From: Echinarachnius parma
Taxonomy: Eukaryota; Echinodermata; Echinoidea; Clypeasteroida; Echinarachniidae
NCBI GenBank assembly: GCA_037951105.1
Contig: JBAMJV010003030.1
Location: forward strand, 248,001-312,000
DNA length: 64,000 bases
Reading direction: 5' to 3'
The position numbers and the translations under genes were made by a program. The notes beneath the pieces were generated by a model that saw nothing but the letters and a program-made list of their open reading frames with translations, had not been told where the DNA came from and ran no database searches. This document shows positions 43,641-56,830 of the stretch, piece by piece (the first letter of the stretch is position 1; each line of letters opens with the position of its first letter).

Positions 43641-45411
43641 CCCATAACTTGCTGATCCGGAGGATCTTAGTACCAACTTCATATCGGCAGAAAATTTGAC
43701 TCAAATATCTAGTCGAGTGCACTCTACAAAACTGCTCCCAGTAATGACCATGCATAGGGCCAATACCTCATGACAATCGTGTGGACGTAAATCGTTACTT
43801 ACTCCACTTGAACGTGGACACACTGAACGTGCACAATTATGACAGATGTAAACGCAAATACCATGAAGAACAAGTCTACATCAATCTTGTTCCAGATGTA
43901 TCTCGCTGGTGCCGTCAGTCACATAATGTCGGGTTCGTATCGATGATTCTACATAACCGGTTGACCCAATAGTAATACATCACTTCAGAGCAAGATAAAC
44001 CACACATCCTATGATAGCACACTTATTATCGTTCGCGAACGATCGTGTTGCACGTGTACAAAGAGTGTATTATATGACCGTGTTATGATATTCGATGTAG
44101 GCATTGGCATTAAGTGCATTATGTGCATTATATGATTCAGTATGAAAATATATGTACGTCATTACTCATCAATCAGAGATCCTTTAACATTGATTTTCCA
44201 CAAAAAATTGATATAACCATGATTAAACCAACCTGAGTGCATAGTAGTATAATCACCTCGAGCTACCGCACATATGTAGGCATAATAATAATAATACACT
44301 CGGTTTATATAGCGCCTAATATGATTGATAATCATCTCTAAGCGGTTTACAATGATAATATGTGACCCGTCCTACGTAGAAGAACCGAAAGTCGACAAAG
44401 TTGATTTTCTGGATTTGTATTTAGTTCGATTCAGCAATATCTAAGCTTTAATATGATATAAAGTTTGTCTCATAATGATTCTGCAACGCGGAGTTATTGA
44501 CGCTTTTCTAAGGCAAATATTGAACGGTCTGGAAATAAGATGCCGAGAAAATAGCTCAAGAAACTTTACATCCATTTCGAAAGTGAAATTAGCGTTTTAA
44601 GCAGGCCATAAATGAAACGATTGCATGAATAGAATGTCGTAGCAACCTTTATTCAATTTTCTTGAAAACTTGCATATCAGTAAATATGTATGATATACAC
44701 CTTCCCTCCAGAAACTGTTGAATATTATCCATGCATTGTAGAGATATGAACAGATTTATTTACAATTTAAGTGGGTTTGGAACGATAAACTGTACACATC
44801 GAGCACATGATACAATAGCGAGCACTTTCAGGTAACAAAAGGGGCTCCGCTCTGGATCTGTTTATTGTTCGATTAATCGGTATTGACTGGCAGTTTGATT
44901 TTAGGAATGCAAACTTGCGTCTGGTGCGTAATGTAAAAACTATTACAAAGAACAGTATGTTGATACGTGAAAAGTAAAACGGGGTATCGAAGCTAGACAT
45001 TTTGGAGGGTGAGGCCCCAGGTACCAAAGGGGGAGGCCCCAGGTACCAAAGGGGGAGGGGGGATCCGTTGGTACAGGGTTTGTTTTCGTTCTTTTGGCGG
45101 GGATGCCCGGGGATGTCCCTTAGAAAATTTTAAAACAGGTGTCTAAGTAACGGAGGCGAGCCTCGGTCAACTTCAAAATGAGGGTATATAAAAGAGTGGG
45201 ATTGTGCTTTAGTCAACTTAAAACAAGCTCTAAATAGCGTTTTTTTTTTTTTTTTTGGTGGTGTGGGGGGGGGGGGGGGGGGGTGTATGCCTTATTAGAA
45301 AATTATTATGAACTACTTAAATATTTAGTAAGACAAATTAATTCTACATACGATTAATGAATGTTATGTTACAGGGCCCAATTCTTTAATCAATATAATA
45401 CTCACACTCAA
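43641..45411. other. 3' flank of the NLR gene, mostly unassigned
   Basis: Contains a SINE tail fragment on the minus strand at 44279-44353 (ATATAGCGCC...CATCTCTAAGCGG). A short tandem duplication GGCCCCAGGTACCAAAGGGG lies near 45010-45058, and poly-T and poly-G runs lie at 45240-45290. No clear poly-A signal for the NLR gene was identified and I see no coding exon. Confidence 0.5.
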
Positions 45412-45932
45412 CCAGTGGTGTACATAGTGTATGAGGTTGGAGGGGGGGGGGGGGGGGGGGTGGGTGTGCAGTTAATTGGATAGGACTTGGGTCGTATTGT
45501 CATAAACATACTTTGTCAAACTCAATAGGGCCACTATACAATGGAGGCCATTTGGATTACTAATCTCCGTGCACAGTCAATAGGGATTAAAGAATCTCGA
45601 TGTGCGCTGGCCGCTCTTGACAGCTACAGAGATTCCAACTTAGCACAAAGGGGTTGTTAAGAGGCGGAGCTTAATATCGATCGCTTTTAGTGGCAAATAA
45701 TTTTGGAACGCAAACTTTTCAAACCTGCAAAAAACATGCTTCAAAACTCTGCTTAATTTGTACCTTTCCACTGGATATTTTTACTGGATATTTTGCGTAC
45801 CGGTAGAACAGATATCAGGGAAATGTATGAGGCAATAATATTTTGTTTCACTTTTTCATGCAATTTCAAATCAATCGTGATTTCTGAGGTTCGACATCTT
45901 GCGACTTCTGGCTCCTCTGCGGATGGCGAGGC
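45412..45932. other. G-run element end and spacer
   Basis: CAGTGGTGTACATAGTG followed by a G run (45440-45465) looks like a left end of a hAT-like MITE. No right end is found. The remainder has no recognised feature. Confidence 0.35.
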
Positions 45933-46222
45933 ACATATTACCCCCGGTCATAGGATACAATGCAAACCAGCACACATTGTGTGCACCATTTCCACTCCCT
46001 GGGGAGCATTTCTTCCAAGTGGTTCATGTGCATTGAGAAGATCCTTCACATATATAGGCTTTCACCTCCTACCGGGTCCCCATTTATACACCTGGGTAGA
46101 GAGCAGCAATTGTGGATGAATTGTCTGAATTAGGACAAAGGCAGTGGGCAGGGTTCGAACTCGGGATCTCATGATCAGAAAGCGCGCGCTCTACCAATCT
46201 TGCCACACCACATCCACATATA
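45933..46222 (-). mobile_element. tRNA-derived SINE, minus strand
   Basis: Reverse-complement of the SINE at 18545-18897: GGTTCGAACTCGGGATCTC (B-box side), CTCTACCAATCTTGCC (A-box side) and CCATTTATACACCTGGGTAG. The 3' tail beyond CCTATGACCGG is missing. Confidence 0.85.
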
Positions 46223-46583
46223 ATCTTCATCCTCATTTCACCCCCAAAATGTTGGTAGGTTGGTTACTTGGTTAGGTTTTTTTCTTTTAAATCAAGGCCA
46301 AACAATGGTAAACTCACACAGAACCCCCTTTCCTCTTATAATCCCTGGATGTGTGTGCAAACGCGTTGATGGAAATACTGTGTGAGATGTTACTTAGTGG
46401 TTTATCTCAACGTTTCCCTCTTGTCTTGTTTTACTCCCACCCTCGGGCTTTTTTATCTAAATAAAGTAATAATCTACTTGTATATTCTGACCAGTGTAGC
46501 CGTTGATGACATGTTATAAAGTCTTGCATTTTTGGATTCGGTGGTGGGTGGGGGGGGGGGGGGGGGGGGAGGTCTGGACTATA

Positions 46584-47708
46584 CAGAGCGTATAAAAAAA
46601 GGTACCCGAAGTTCAAAGGTCAGTTATTTCAAAATTATATATTTCCATACCATAAAAGTGATATAGATGTAAGGAGTAACTATTTAGCTTTCATTTGATA
46701 CCCTTTTTTTAAATCATCAGTGCCACGAATTGCTGAGTTCTTTGTTGTTGAAGAGGACAGGTGCAAAACCAACATTTTGCAAGTTTGGACTAATGAATAT
46801 ATTCCTGAAATCAATGGTGCCACACTAAATGTTGCGTGACTTATGTAGATATTTGTTTTTTGTGTTGTTCAAAACATCCATCATGTGTCGAATGTGGCCT
46901 ACACATAATCCATGTCATGAGGAGGAGATGAAAAACCTTGTTCTTTAAAATAATGTTCCAATATAAAGAAGTTACAATGTGTTAAAACAGGGGACATTGG
47001 TGGCCATCCTACTTCATCATTAGGCGCAATAATTACCCTTTTCCCATGTTCCCCAAAGACTTCCCGTAGTCTATCTCTGAGAGCGAAATGACGATGGACA
47101 GATGCACTAACTTGGACCCACCAGATCTGTCTAAATACTCCATGCACTTATCGCTCAATTTGTTCCGCCAACAGAGGTACTGACCATATTCATGTAAAAC
47201 TATCATCTCAAGGTACATGCTCCCCTTTATTCATTTCAAAGCAAAATTGTCTGATCTCTTGACCACTTCCACAAAGTCCCATCCAACTGTCAATTTTTGA
47301 CGACCGATATTAACATCAAAATTCCATTCTGGCATGTCTGGTGGATGTCCGCCGACGCAAATGTTCAATAACAATGTACTCAGTCATGCATGATTACTGA
47401 ATGTATTCAATTAAACGATTCATTCATTCACAAAAACAATAAAACATGTTAAAAGTGATGGATTCACACGGCACCATTTATTTCACGGAATCGAATGATT
47501 AGCCATAACTTGCAAAAAGTGGGTTTTGCACCGGTCATCTTCAACAACAAAGAACTCAGCAATACATGGCACTGTTTAATCAGGAAAGGTATCAAATGAA
47601 AGCTAAATAGTTACTCTTTACATCTATATCACTTTTATGGTATGAAAATATATTATTTTGAAATAATTAACCTTTGAACTTCGATTACCTTTTTTTTGAT
47701 ACACTCTG
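46584..47708 (-). mobile_element. Tc1/mariner-IS630 element with transposase relic
   Basis: CAGAGYGTAT ends flanked by TA on each side (46582-46583, 47709-47710), with very long terminal inverted repeats of about 220 bp (CATACCATAAAAGTGATATAGATG on one arm and its complement on the other). Minus-strand frame 46899-47147 resembles the C-terminal half of a DDE transposase: VHRHFALRDRLREVFG, then VGWPPMSPVLTHCNFFILEHYFK. The usual QDGAPxH, SPDL and CDFF acidic residues are changed (V/S, V and N), and the N-terminal half is lost. The catalytic site is dead. Confidence 0.85.
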
Positions 47709-47710
47709 TA

Positions 47711-49955
47711 TAATCTTAGTACTGCTACATTATTTTTTAGTTGAAGCAGTCGAATTTGCTCGTTGTAGTATATAGCTTGTTGTAGGCTAAGCAATTATAT
47801 TTCAAACATATTTGCTAGCATTTTATTATCAAACAATGTGCATGTAAAAAGTTCCAGAGTCATGAATTACATCTTCCTCTGTTCCTTCGAACTAACTTCG
47901 GTCTCGTGTACATATTATATTGGCAGGATTACCACGGGTGGTAATTTAGCATTTTCTGGAATGTGGTAAAATTGCCTCTCAACAAAATATTCATAATATT
48001 TCGGTGTTGTTGTTTTTTAGTTGACATTTATACATCTGCATATAACATGTTCATATAGTATTTATGTTTATGGTGTATATTTAGAGGTTAGTTCAATTAT
48101 GACTTTATATAAAATCTAATGTTTATAAGTATATGAATATAAATATATATGTAAGTGTTTGACTAGATTTGTAGATTTGGCTTGTATCATGTACCAAACG
48201 ATAACTGTGTCAAGGTTGTATATAATGGCACACGCCTTTATAAATATCACTAAGAAGATTGTAGTTTTGAATCGGTTTTCAGTTTTTGCAATAATGTAAT
48301 GTGATAGTCCGAGTGACTAGACATTTTGTTATTTTAGTTTTGTATCGGTTTTCAGTTTTTGCAATAATGTAATGTGATAGTCCGAGTGACTAGATATTTT
48401 GTTATTTTATGACTCATCTCAATAAGATATCAAAATAAATTATTATACAACGCAAGTAAATGCCTTTATATGAATCCAAGGTTTTGTTTAAAGGGATTAT
48501 TATAATGTAGAATGCGCTGAATCTTAGTTAAACACATAAATATATCAATATATTTGTATGATTTCTAGGTAGATTTATTATAACATCATGATGCATGCAT
48601 TTAAAAGGCCAATTATTTTTGTAACAACAAACAATAGTCGTATGAATTGTATTATAATGGATACAATATATACGATATAACATAATGAGGCATGTAGTCG
48701 GAATCTCCAAGTATTTCGTTTATTTGGTAACACTTAAACCACATTTCTGCAAGATATTATGGGTTGAAGAAACGTATAAATGTTGCAAATAGATTGTATA
48801 TACCATACGAAATCAAACAAAATGCACGAGAAGTTTTCTTTTATACATATTTAAAATGTCGTGAAAACGAAAAACCATAAAATAATTGCATGATGAGTAT
48901 TGATTGAAAATCATTGAACACATTTTCTTAAACATTGACCTCTATGATATATATTTGCTAACAACATATTCATTCGATACTTATGTTTCACTTTAAACGC
49001 GCCTTGGGCGGTTTATAAGTATCCACTGTGATTTATTTTTTTAACTGGTTTAATCGCATTTATCTAGATTCCAGAATAATAATTGATCGGTTTTGAATTA
49101 AAAAAAAAAAGTTCTTCAATCATCATTGCATATCTTCAAGTCTTACTCCATTTTATTTTTAAAATATGATAATAGTTATTACTGAGATGATGCATTTCCA
49201 ATATGCATTCCATACACCTACGAAATATTGAGTCGGAAAGTAGGTATGCAAACCAAACACAATAAGTAAGTGACCCAACCGCTCCCCCCTAAAAAAAAAT
49301 AGATAAATAACTCCTCATTCATAACCGAGAAGTGTTTCAGAATTTCGTCTCGCCAATATATTTCAATGGTAGTTAGGAAACTGTTTAGTTGACTGAGCAC
49401 AAATTATAAACTCAAAATGGTTATAATTGAAAATTTGCAAAAGTAATATCATTACCGCAGTTTATTGAGAATTGAGAAATCCCATTTGCACTATTTTACA
49501 ATCGCAATAAATTCATTCAACCACTGATATGTGCCTTTAAAATTAAAATGGATGACATCTCAAACATCATTGTTTCGCAAACCATGATCATTGCATTCAC
49601 CCACATGATCTATTCCACAACAATGTACAGGCAAGTGCAAGTTTGTGTGCCTTTTACAAATTGGGTGATTTGTTTTTACCCTGTTGTCATTCTGCCAGGA
49701 ATCGATTAATATCTATTACTGGTACACAAAATGTGCATTATAACAATAATTATAACAATTGCAAACACTCGGATCCATGGTTGAGTAGAATCTCTCTTTC
49801 TCTCTTTCTTCCCTGACCTTTTATCTTTGTATGCCTTGTTCTTTCCCGTTAGTCGTTTTTGTACGCATGATCTGTAAAGTATATAGTAGGTGGGTGTGTG
49901 TGTTGATATGTAAGTACATGATGTGTGTAATTGCAAGATGCTGTACTCTTGTATA
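47711..49955. other. AT-rich gene-free stretch
   Basis: No credible exon. A tandem duplication of about 76 bp (TCGGTTTTCAGTTTTTGC, GATAGTCCGAGTGACTAGA) occupies 48264-48407. The 49706-49936 minus frame is basic but has no family signature. Confidence 0.55.
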
Positions 49956-50170
49956 TATACATGTATATTGTTATTTCTTGGTTACCACTCTATGACTTTG
50001 TTAGTATTTTGTTAATTTTACTTGTGTAGGGCCCCGACTATAAGCATTTACTGCTTCTTAGGGGTCCTAACCATTATTTTGTTTTGGTATTTTGTATAAT
50101 TGATTACTTTTCACTGACTTGTATATTGTTGTTGTTTTTATAATGAGTGAATAAATGAAATGAAAATAAA
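49956..50170 (+). mobile_element. LINE 3' UTR-like end
   Basis: A small stem-loop TAGGGCCCCGACTATAAGC...GCTTCTTAGGGGTCCTA, then AT-rich sequence and an (AATRAA)-type tail (GTGAATAAATGAAATG). This matches the look of CR1/jockey-type LINE 3' ends; no coding part is present. Confidence 0.45.
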
Positions 50171-50204
50171 TATTCTTATCGAAGCAGAATACATGATAAA
50201 GACA

Positions 50205-52450
50205 TGTCGGGGACGAGATTTTTGTTGTTGCAAATGTAGAGCTAAAATTTGGTTTTATTGCTCAGACGCTTAGCGTGCCTTTAAATTACTTGATTGTTTA
50301 TTTATAGCTGTTTGAGATAGTTGAGCAGAGGAACAATAAGCTGCACAGACTTGTTATGATAACTTGTTAGTTTCTCTGAGGTCTGTACATTGTTTAGAAC
50401 AGGTGAAAATATCTTAGATGTACTCTGGTATGCACTAGGTCTGATTGCAGTGCAGCCAAGTATGTAGTGAGACGCTTCACTCAGTAATATCTTTACTCTG
50501 TATTAAAAGTAGGTCCGTAGCTTGGCATGCACTAGCTTTGTTTGCAGCGCAGCCATGTATGCAGTGAGACACTTCATTTTGTAATATCTTTACATTGTAT
50601 TAAAAGTAGGTCTGTAGTTTGGAATGTGTAGTAGTCTCAAGCTATAGAGGGATTTTGTGTGTGATTACATTCAATCTAATGGAGGCTACCTCTGAAGATT
50701 TGAGGGGCGGATTAATCTCGGGTAATCAGGTTGCTTCTGGGACTAGTATTATAGTGGGTGGATGGAGAGGCCGGGTAGCTTGAATTTATTCCTCTACCAA
50801 CTTTCATTCGAGGTGTTTGTCCTGTCTCTCTGCTCTCGATGTAACAGAAGAAGCTGATTCACGTGTTGTTAGGTATGTAGAATAATTTCATATGCATGTG
50901 AGATAAATCTTACTTGAAGTTGTAGCGGTCTTATAAAGTTATTTTGCTCTATGCTTAGTATGTATACAGGACAGGTAGATGCGTTGTACCATACATAGTC
51001 AACGCAACTACGTGTACGAATTCATGGCATTTTGTTGAGGCCGTCTGGTCAATGTACTTTATATTAAGGTTTACATTCAAATTGTTCAGTGTACTGAGGT
51101 TTGCTTGGAAGTTTATGAGGCACAAATTGAGAAGTGAATTTGTATTTTGAAGATTTGAATCGTTTTAATTATGCATTGTACTAAGATTTTTTTGAGTGGC
51201 AATTGACTTTTAAAGATGGCCGACCAGCCGTACCTATGCCACGCCCACTTGACTTTGCATTCATTGATAAACATGACATCGAGGATGTAATTATATTGTG
51301 GTCTTGCTAGCTCGTGTTAAATTAGGTGAGAGAAATTAAACCTTTAAACTCTCAATTGTTTAGATAATATGAAATGCTTGAATTACAATTGGTAATTAAA
51401 TGTTGCAATACAGGATTGTAATATCACTTTTGCTTTAATTTATTTAGCTGCCTGCCTGTCGGCTGTGGCCGAGTCATGTGTTCACTCATGCTCTGCTTTG
51501 GGTCTGCTTGAGTGATCGGGGTTGTTGAACCTGGGTGAGCATTTACTTGATAGTTTTCATGTAATTGTACTTTTGGATATCATATGTAACAGTTTTCCTG
51601 TAGATTGATAGATGGACGTAATGATATCTTTGAATCATGTTTTAATGCAACAGCCTATTGCTTCAGACTAAGAAATGTACTGAAATCTTGATTTTTGTCT
51701 GATATTCCAAATTGGATATGAAGTACATGTATGAACAATGTAAAAGTTCAACCAAGTTGTGTTATGCTATTAGATTGATAATCATAGTTATAAATGTATG
51801 ATTAATAATATGATAAGTTGTAATTAATAGGCAATTATGTATAATTATACACACACATACCCATACATACATCAATTTCATTCAGTTTGGATTTATTAAG
51901 TACTTGTGACTCATTAATTGCAAGTTCTGGAGTTTATAGTAGGGATTGGAGTTAGAATTTATTCTTTGAAATTAATTTTGTTCTTGCATTGCAAGATACG
52001 AGTGTTATCAGAGGATAACGAAGAAGTAGCTATTGCGGGGCAAATTGGAATATTTGCATGTCACATTTGAGGTGACGATGTTCTCGAGATATACAATTAG
52101 TTCATTATTATCTGTGATTTGAGGACAGATGTAGGGTGCTAATGAATAACTTGTATTGTTAGCTGAGGATTTGATATGATTTTGGGGAAATCGCTTATAA
52201 ATTATTTTCCATTTTCACTTACATTTTAATATGATTATAATAACATATGTATTCAATAGTACAATATTATGCATATTAATTGCCATGTATTACAATGTAT
52301 CGATATAATTGCCATATATTATAATGAACTGATTGATTGTTGTTTCCTGTCTTTGCAGGGTTTTTTTGTTTTGATTTAATAAATGATCAACTGCAACCGC
52401 ATCGTTTGCCTCTGACTCCTCTCTCTCGATCTCCTGTCCTACCCACGACA
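50205..52450 (+). mobile_element. Solo LTR of an LTR retrotransposon
   Basis: 2,246 bp starting TGTCGGGGACGAG and ending CCCACGACA, so TG...CA with inverted tips. It is flanked by GACA on both sides (50201-50204, 52451-52454), a 4-bp target duplication. Near the end, TTTGATTTAATAAATGATC gives a poly-A signal followed by a short R/U5-like pyrimidine-rich region. Inside, a tandem duplication of about 100 bp (50430-50630). No internal region, primer-binding site or gag-pol adjoins it, so it is a solo LTR. Ty3/gypsy is possible from the 4-bp target. Confidence 0.78.
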
Positions 52451-52679
52451 GACATTAAGATGATTGTTTAATAGGGGAATTAGATTTGTTGCTATGTTAA
52501 GTTAAAATGGAATTGGTATCTTACAATTAATGTTTTCTGTACACCAAGGAATTGTAAAACAAACAACAAATTATTGCACATCTTGATTATGATTGTACAA
52601 TTTGTATCTAAGTGCTCAAATAAACATGATTGTAGTGTAACCATCAAATCGTCTCGTGATTGCTTTATTACTTTAAAAA

Positions 52680-52985
52680 TGTACTTGGTGTTTTGTGTGT
52701 GTGCTAGTGTGTGTGTGTGTATGTGCGTGTGCGTGCGTGAATGTGTGGGTGTATACGAATATTGATACAAAGTTATTGAAACATTTTTTGCAATGCCAAG
52801 ATTGTACAAAGATGGTGATCTTACGAAAAAGCGATAGTTATGAAATAATAAGGATATTGTGTGATATGAAACAAAAAAAGACCGTTAATCCAATTTTAAG
52901 TAGAACATTTGTAATGTATACACGTATCCGTGAAATAGTAAGCTACATAGCTACCTAAAATTTCAACCGTCAGAACAACTATCGA
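52680..52985 (+). repeat. Duplicated flank of the signal-peptide gene unit
   Basis: A TG-rich tract followed by GTGGGTGTATACGAATATTG, then CTTACGAAAAAGCGATAG to CAACCGTCAGAACAAC. It is collinear with 62515-62835, which lies upstream of the second signal-peptide exon. No matching exon follows here. Confidence 0.75.
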
Positions 52986-55120
52986 TTACCAACGCTCTAA
53001 TTTGTTGTCGGTGTCTTTTGTGTGGAGGATGTAATGCGACTGGAATGAGTTTGCCATGAATGAGAAGAATTAAATTGAAAACGCATGAATAGTGACTCAG
53101 TTGTGCCTTGAAATCAGAGCGTTTTGAAATGGGTCACTTTTGAGGCTCCCCCACATTCATCTCCCTGCAGCCGCCCTTTACTAAAATCATTATAAATTTT
53201 ACATTTTCATACAGAAGAGTTGTTGGGCCTTCCGTTGATATCAATTTGAATCATGAATATTTTATTTGAAATGCTAAAAAATCCTCCCAAAAGCTCAACA
53301 AAAATGCAACGCTCTGATTTTGTGTCAACTCCATATCTTTTTGTTTGATTTCACACTCGACCCATCTCCATATTCCAGTTCGCTGCACACATCCTTACGA
53401 TTGATATGCCATCGTAATGAAGAGATCATTTCCATTAAAATGGTATCAAATTCCAATGATTTTGATGAATGGAAAGGGTGGCAGTATTCAATAGAAAGAG
53501 AACTTTTAAAAAACTGGTCAGAACAGTCATGCACTCGTAAATTAAATACATTGAGCCATTTTGCGACATTTCATTTTCTGCCTCCCCCTATTCTCTGGGC
53601 TACTGCAATCGCCCCGATTGCATAATCACTACACATAATGCACAGTTTGAAAGGTATATAATGAGGCTTTATTGTGATACCAATTTTTTGGAGGGGTTTA
53701 GTTAACCTAAACGTGTCCTATTCATCATCTTTCCTGAATAGTACCATACATGTTATTCCATTCATGTTCTGTCACCTCTCAATATTGTTCTCTCTCTCAA
53801 TCATTATGTACTACCTACATGTATTCCTTTCTTCCGGGGGAGATTTATACTTTGGAAAATCAAAACAACTCGATAAGATGTATCTATGCATGATTCAACA
53901 TTAACATTAATGTGTTTGTGGAGGAAAATAAATGGTTACTCTTTATAAGGTTGAACTGCATAATCAGCAAATGCTAAATATTGACACAATTTTCGGATGT
54001 CTTTCACTGCAGTTTTGTATTTGTGTTGAAATTATTGTCACACTAACATGCTAAAGTTGTGCTCTTGACTGATGGTGCAAATACTGAATATCTTATGCAC
54101 AAAAATAGCACGCCATTTTTTCTAAAGGAAGCATTTACTAATAATGTTGGTAACAAGAATGTTATAAACTTGTAAAAAAAAAAGGTAGTTTCATAAGTGT
54201 TACTCGATGGTTCTTAAAACATGAACATAAGGTAAAGGAGATATAACCTTTGTTATAACCTAAGTTGGTTGAAATATATTCAAAACGTTTAAGCAACATT
54301 GAACTCAAAATGCTTTGAGTTCGAATGTGATTAATGTTCACATTATGTCTTCTTTATTACAAGTTTAAGATCAACGAATATAATGGTGTAATTAAAGAGA
54401 AGCAAAATATACGTGTAGTATGTACCGTTTTTTTAATAAGAATCACATGCAATTCTTTATCATTGGTATAAGACAATTTTTGAAGAAATCTTCATATTTG
54501 GAACATATATAAAATGTTGACTTTCTAGCAATTATTGTTCGCAACCGAATTTAATCAACTAGTAAACACGATATAATTAACTTTCTACAATATGTTCAAA
54601 AAAAGACATTAACACAGGGTAATGAAGTGAAGTATAACTTGATTATATTGTTTCCAAAGCACTTTACAGTATTCAATGTTCTCAAGATTGTATAAACGGT
54701 TTGAAATACAAACGTAATAGCTGTTGGTAGGAAAAGTGTGAAAATGGTCTTTAAAAATCACATGCCAATGATAAAAGTCTAGCAACATTTTCAAGAAATG
54801 TAAATAATACACACTTTTAAATGTTTCTAGCAGGTACATCTACATCCAATAAGGCTTTTTGGGGGAGAAGTTATATGTTATTTGAATGTCCAGGTTGGTT
54901 TCGGAGAATAACATAGCACTACTCATGCTGTATTGTCTTATCTAGAAAATGAATACCATGCAATTGATAAATCATCTCATATTGGTGGTTTATTTCTGGA
55001 TTTGTACAAGGCCTACGACATTCTTTGTGATTAGGATGTGTTACTGTACTAACTTTCCAATATGGTGTGCGTGGTAAAGCCTTGAAGATTTTTTCAGGAA
55101 CTAGCTATGTTATATATATT
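52986..55120. other. Spacer related to the 60 kb region
   Basis: A short inverted pair AATCAGAGCGTT / AACGCTCTGATT spans 53113-53325. 53850-53960 resembles 63690-63780 (AAAACAACTCGATAAGATG, AATAAATGGTTACTCTTTATA). 54120-54420 resembles 60370-60560 (ACTAATAATGTTGG, CTTTGAGTTCGAATG). These point to an older, partly deleted copy of the unit carrying the signal-peptide exons. I find no signal-peptide exon in this copy. Confidence 0.55.
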
Positions 55121-55126
55121 TTTTAA

Positions 55127-55650
55127 AGGGATAGTTCAGTTTTGGTATAGAGGGCGCTTCAAGAAATTTTGTTTGTGAGGCAATGAAAAACTGAGTGTCA
55201 AATTTGAAATGGCATACACTTTTAGTGACACAATAAACTTATCAAAATCGGTTCAGAAACAGCTGAAATATCAATTAACATCAAATCGGAAAAAACATGG
55301 GGCCCCAGGTTTATTCGATGATTTAACAAAAATGTATGAATTGCTTAAAACTTTACCAAAAAATCAGAGAAGGTTTTCAAAAAGTTGTTGATGATCTCTC
55401 TAAGTAATTATTATTTAAACAAAACATCACATGCCCAAATTTGTAAGATAAATGGTTGAAACCAATGCGTTTTTAGAGAGCGACCTATTGTGTTTTAGCG
55501 GCTCTTTTTGAATGATAACGGGATTTTTCTCTAGTCGTTGGTACTTTATTATACCTTCCGAGCATGGTAAAGTTATAAGTATTAGTTTGTAATATTATTG
55601 TGCAGGGTTTGCTTTCTAATGTTCAGCCTTACCAAAACTAAACTATCCTT
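55127..55650. mobile_element. T1 MITE
   Basis: TTAA then AGGGATAGTTCAGTTTTGG on the left, CAAAACTAAACTATCCT on the right, with the right target decayed to TTGA. Central CATGGGGCCCCAGG. Confidence 0.8.
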
Positions 55651-55824
55651 TTGAATAATCTAGCTACTTAACAGGTAGGTGATATATCTTGTGGCTTCAT
55701 GTAGTGAAACCTTCTACCGCTATCATGGTTTATCATTCGCTCTCTTCACCGACATGACCTATTTATTTTCCTTCATAATAAAAATACCACTCTTTCGATA
55801 ATAATTAATATTGAAGTAGTTTAA

Positions 55825-56491
55825 AGGGGCCCTGCAACCCAAATGCATGTTGACCTCTGTTCATCTGTATTAGTGTACACATTCAATATTTGTAAACGGT
55901 TTGACCCAAATATGTTTTGTATATTTTAAAACATTTTGTTATTTATTTGTATTCATGTTGCTAAGCCCCACCTCCTAAAAAACCCTCCAGAGCAAATTCT
56001 ATTGGTGACCTGCAGTGACATAATTTGTCAATCACTTGTCAACTACCATGAGATTAACAGAAGATGAAAGTACAAAAAGAACATCCACAGATTAGGCTAA
56101 TCACAATAGCATCACACAGTTGAATAGAATACCAACTCACACAACTTCAATTACAATAGCTGTTGCTATGTCTGAAGAAAAGCACTGTCTAAGCTATTGC
56201 ATGGAGGTATGCAGGGCATGCTTTTGTGTGGATGTTCTTTTTGTACTTTCATCTTTTGTTAATCTCATGGTAGCTGACCAGTGATTGACAAATGATGTCA
56301 CTGCAGGTCAACAGTAGAATTTGCTCTGGAGGGTTTTTTAGGAGGTGGGGCTTAGCAACATGAAGACAAATAAATGATAAAATGTTTAAAAATATACAAA
56401 ACATATTTGGGTCAAACCGTTTACAAATATTGAATGTGTACACTAATACAGATGAACAGAGGTCAACATGTATTTGGGTTGCAGGGCCCCT
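55825..56491. mobile_element. Near-perfect hairpin MITE with TTAA target
   Basis: AGGGGCCCTGCAACCC and GGGTTGCAGGGCCCCT ends, TTAA on both sides (55821-55824, 56492-56495). The two arms of about 265 bp pair almost throughout, leaving a 130-bp unpaired centre. No coding capacity. The TTAA target links it with piggyBac-like mobilisation. Confidence 0.88.
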
Positions 56492-56830
56492 TTAAGTAAA
56501 ACGTGGATACTCGCGAATATTGTTTTTTAGAAAACGTTCATACAGTATATGCGTTTCAGTAATTGATATATCCATTAACAACTTTGGCCGTGTAGATATT
56601 CTATGAGAAAATGTCCCTGGTCTCTAAAAATATTCCTCATCCGTGCTAAATATATAATCATACAACATATATATTACATGTGGAACCTTTTACGGTGAAG
56701 GTCGCAATTAATTTGACATGTGTTAACAATAGGGGCCAGCTTAAAATATGATTACGTTATTAGAACAGGAAAATATAGTGCATTAGGGATTCTTTTCTAG
56801 TTATCGGGATATAGTTCATCCAGACGGTAA

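Noticed and set aside
43196-43755. Minus-strand frames rich in Tyr/Gln/Leu
   Set aside because: Shadow of the 42-bp minisatellite; the plus-strand acidic reading is the one that matches the NLR tail.
53320-53625. 101-codon frame
   Set aside because: No family similarity, no signal peptide, no splice context, and it starts at the edge of an inverted-repeat element.
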